Positions 63,476 through 64,000 of a stretch of 64,000 nt of DNA are shown piece by piece (position 1 is the stretch's first letter; the number at the start of each line of letters is the position of its first letter). The stretch comes from Verrucomicrobiota bacterium (GTDB lineage: Bacteria > Verrucomicrobiota > Verrucomicrobiia > Limisphaerales > J093), in NCBI GenBank assembly GCA_016716505.1, contig JADJWF010000001.1:434001-498000 (forward strand). Direction: 5' to 3'. The position numbers and the translations under genes were made by a program. The notes under the pieces are model-generated. The model did no database searches. It saw only the letters and a list, made by a program, of their open reading frames with translations, and was not told the DNA's origin.

Positions 63476-63949
63476 CTACGGCGCGGGAAGCAGATACAGC
63501 TTGCCTTGCGCTTTGCCCGGGCCGGCCTCGAATGTGAGCGCCAACCTGTTCACCTCAGCGGTCACCGGAGCGCCCGCCAGCCCCGGTTGGGCGCCGGCGG
63601 CGAACAAACGGGCGTCCTTCACGGGTTCAGTCAGCGGCACGGTGACCTTGCCTTCTCCCTGAACCCAAACCTCGATCACCGCGCCCCCGAGAACCCGGCG
63701 CGGCAGCGCCACGGGGGCCCAGCCCACAAACGCCAGCGGCCGGTCGGCGAAGTCGTGTTCGCGCCCGTCCACCGTCAACCGCTGGCAATTGTGACCCGCG
63801 AAGGCCGCCAACCGCCCCTCGGCATCTTCACGGAAGGCCATGATCAACGAGCCGCGGAAGTCCACCCGACGCCCCGCCAGGCGAAGACCCTCCAGCAACA
63901 GGTCGTCCGGGGGCAGCGGATTGGCCTGCAGAATGGCTTCATCTGGCGC
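63476..63949 (-). pseudogene. C-terminal part of an unidentified protein, partial or frameshifted at the right edge
   Basis: The frame reads APDEAILQANPLPPDDLLLE at its start and ends in a strand-rich domain (LYLLPAP). An in-frame TGA stands at 63950-63952, directly before the segment, and there is no good early start codon. In another frame the last 60 bases of the window read HYRDHVESWPGGFHRDE, which looks like genuine protein. The simplest reading is a one-step frameshift inside a longer gene continuing beyond the window. I do not recognise the family. Confidence 0.4.
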
Positions 63950-64000
63950 TCATCGCGATGGAAGCCTCCCGGCCAGCTCTCCACGTGGTCCCGGTAGTGC

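Overview
The window is high-GC DNA from a heterotrophic bacterium, most likely Verrucomicrobiota of the Limisphaerales/Pedosphaera type. The taxonomy is inferred from gene content, not from a marker gene. The pointers are two stand-alone pseudopilins ending in an H-X9-DG segment, a PEP-CTERM protein, very large secreted proteins built from LamG and Ig-like domains, a CRTAC1/ASPIC-UnbV protein, and PQQ-type beta-propellers. I saw no rRNA, tRNA or CRISPR array.

Left edge to 3.6 kb (all minus strand): a zinc-finger-less DksA-like protein, bL33 and bS18 form one tight operon. Downstream lie a ZIP metal transporter, a Fur-family regulator and the start of a DUF2723 membrane protein that leaves the window. 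A perfect 6-3-6 palindrome sits just before the ZIP start codon.

3.8-13.2 kb is a defence island. It contains a Vsr-type endonuclease; a hicBA toxin-antitoxin pair flanked by a second, diverged copy of the vsr 5' end; an AIPR protein and a HerA ATPase in one minus-strand unit; a divergent XRE regulator with a large nuclease-like/DUF2075 helicase; and a controller-like XRE protein overlapping a DNA cytosine-5 methyltransferase. The AIPR gene is split by a 98-bp MITE-like element with a 4-bp CTAG duplication. HerA and the methyltransferase each carry a one-base frameshift in a run of five identical bases. AIPR and HerA end in the same ~70-residue domain, which links the two proteins physically or functionally.

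13.5-38 kb mixes giant secreted proteins (LamG/Ig protein, CRTAC1 protein, a probable secreted carbohydrate-active protein) with ordinary metabolism: PAP2 phosphatase, HAD hydrolase, glycerate kinase, glutamyl-Q tRNA(Asp) synthetase, a lipoprotein alpha/beta hydrolase, a MetE-catalytic-domain protein, CCA-adding enzyme and FolC.

38.4-50.5 kb is a three-gene operon of giant exported proteins (1784, 1079 and 1165 residues) with 2-bp and overlapping junctions. The first has no family I recognise. It is the strongest candidate here for an undescribed secreted system.

50.5-64 kb holds a GNAT acetyltransferase, an ABC exporter pair, a UbiA prenyltransferase, a quinone oxidoreductase next to a PQQ-type propeller, AroQ, a second LamG/Ig giant protein followed by a classic terminator, an esterase, a CPBP-type membrane protease and a broken or partial gene at the right edge.
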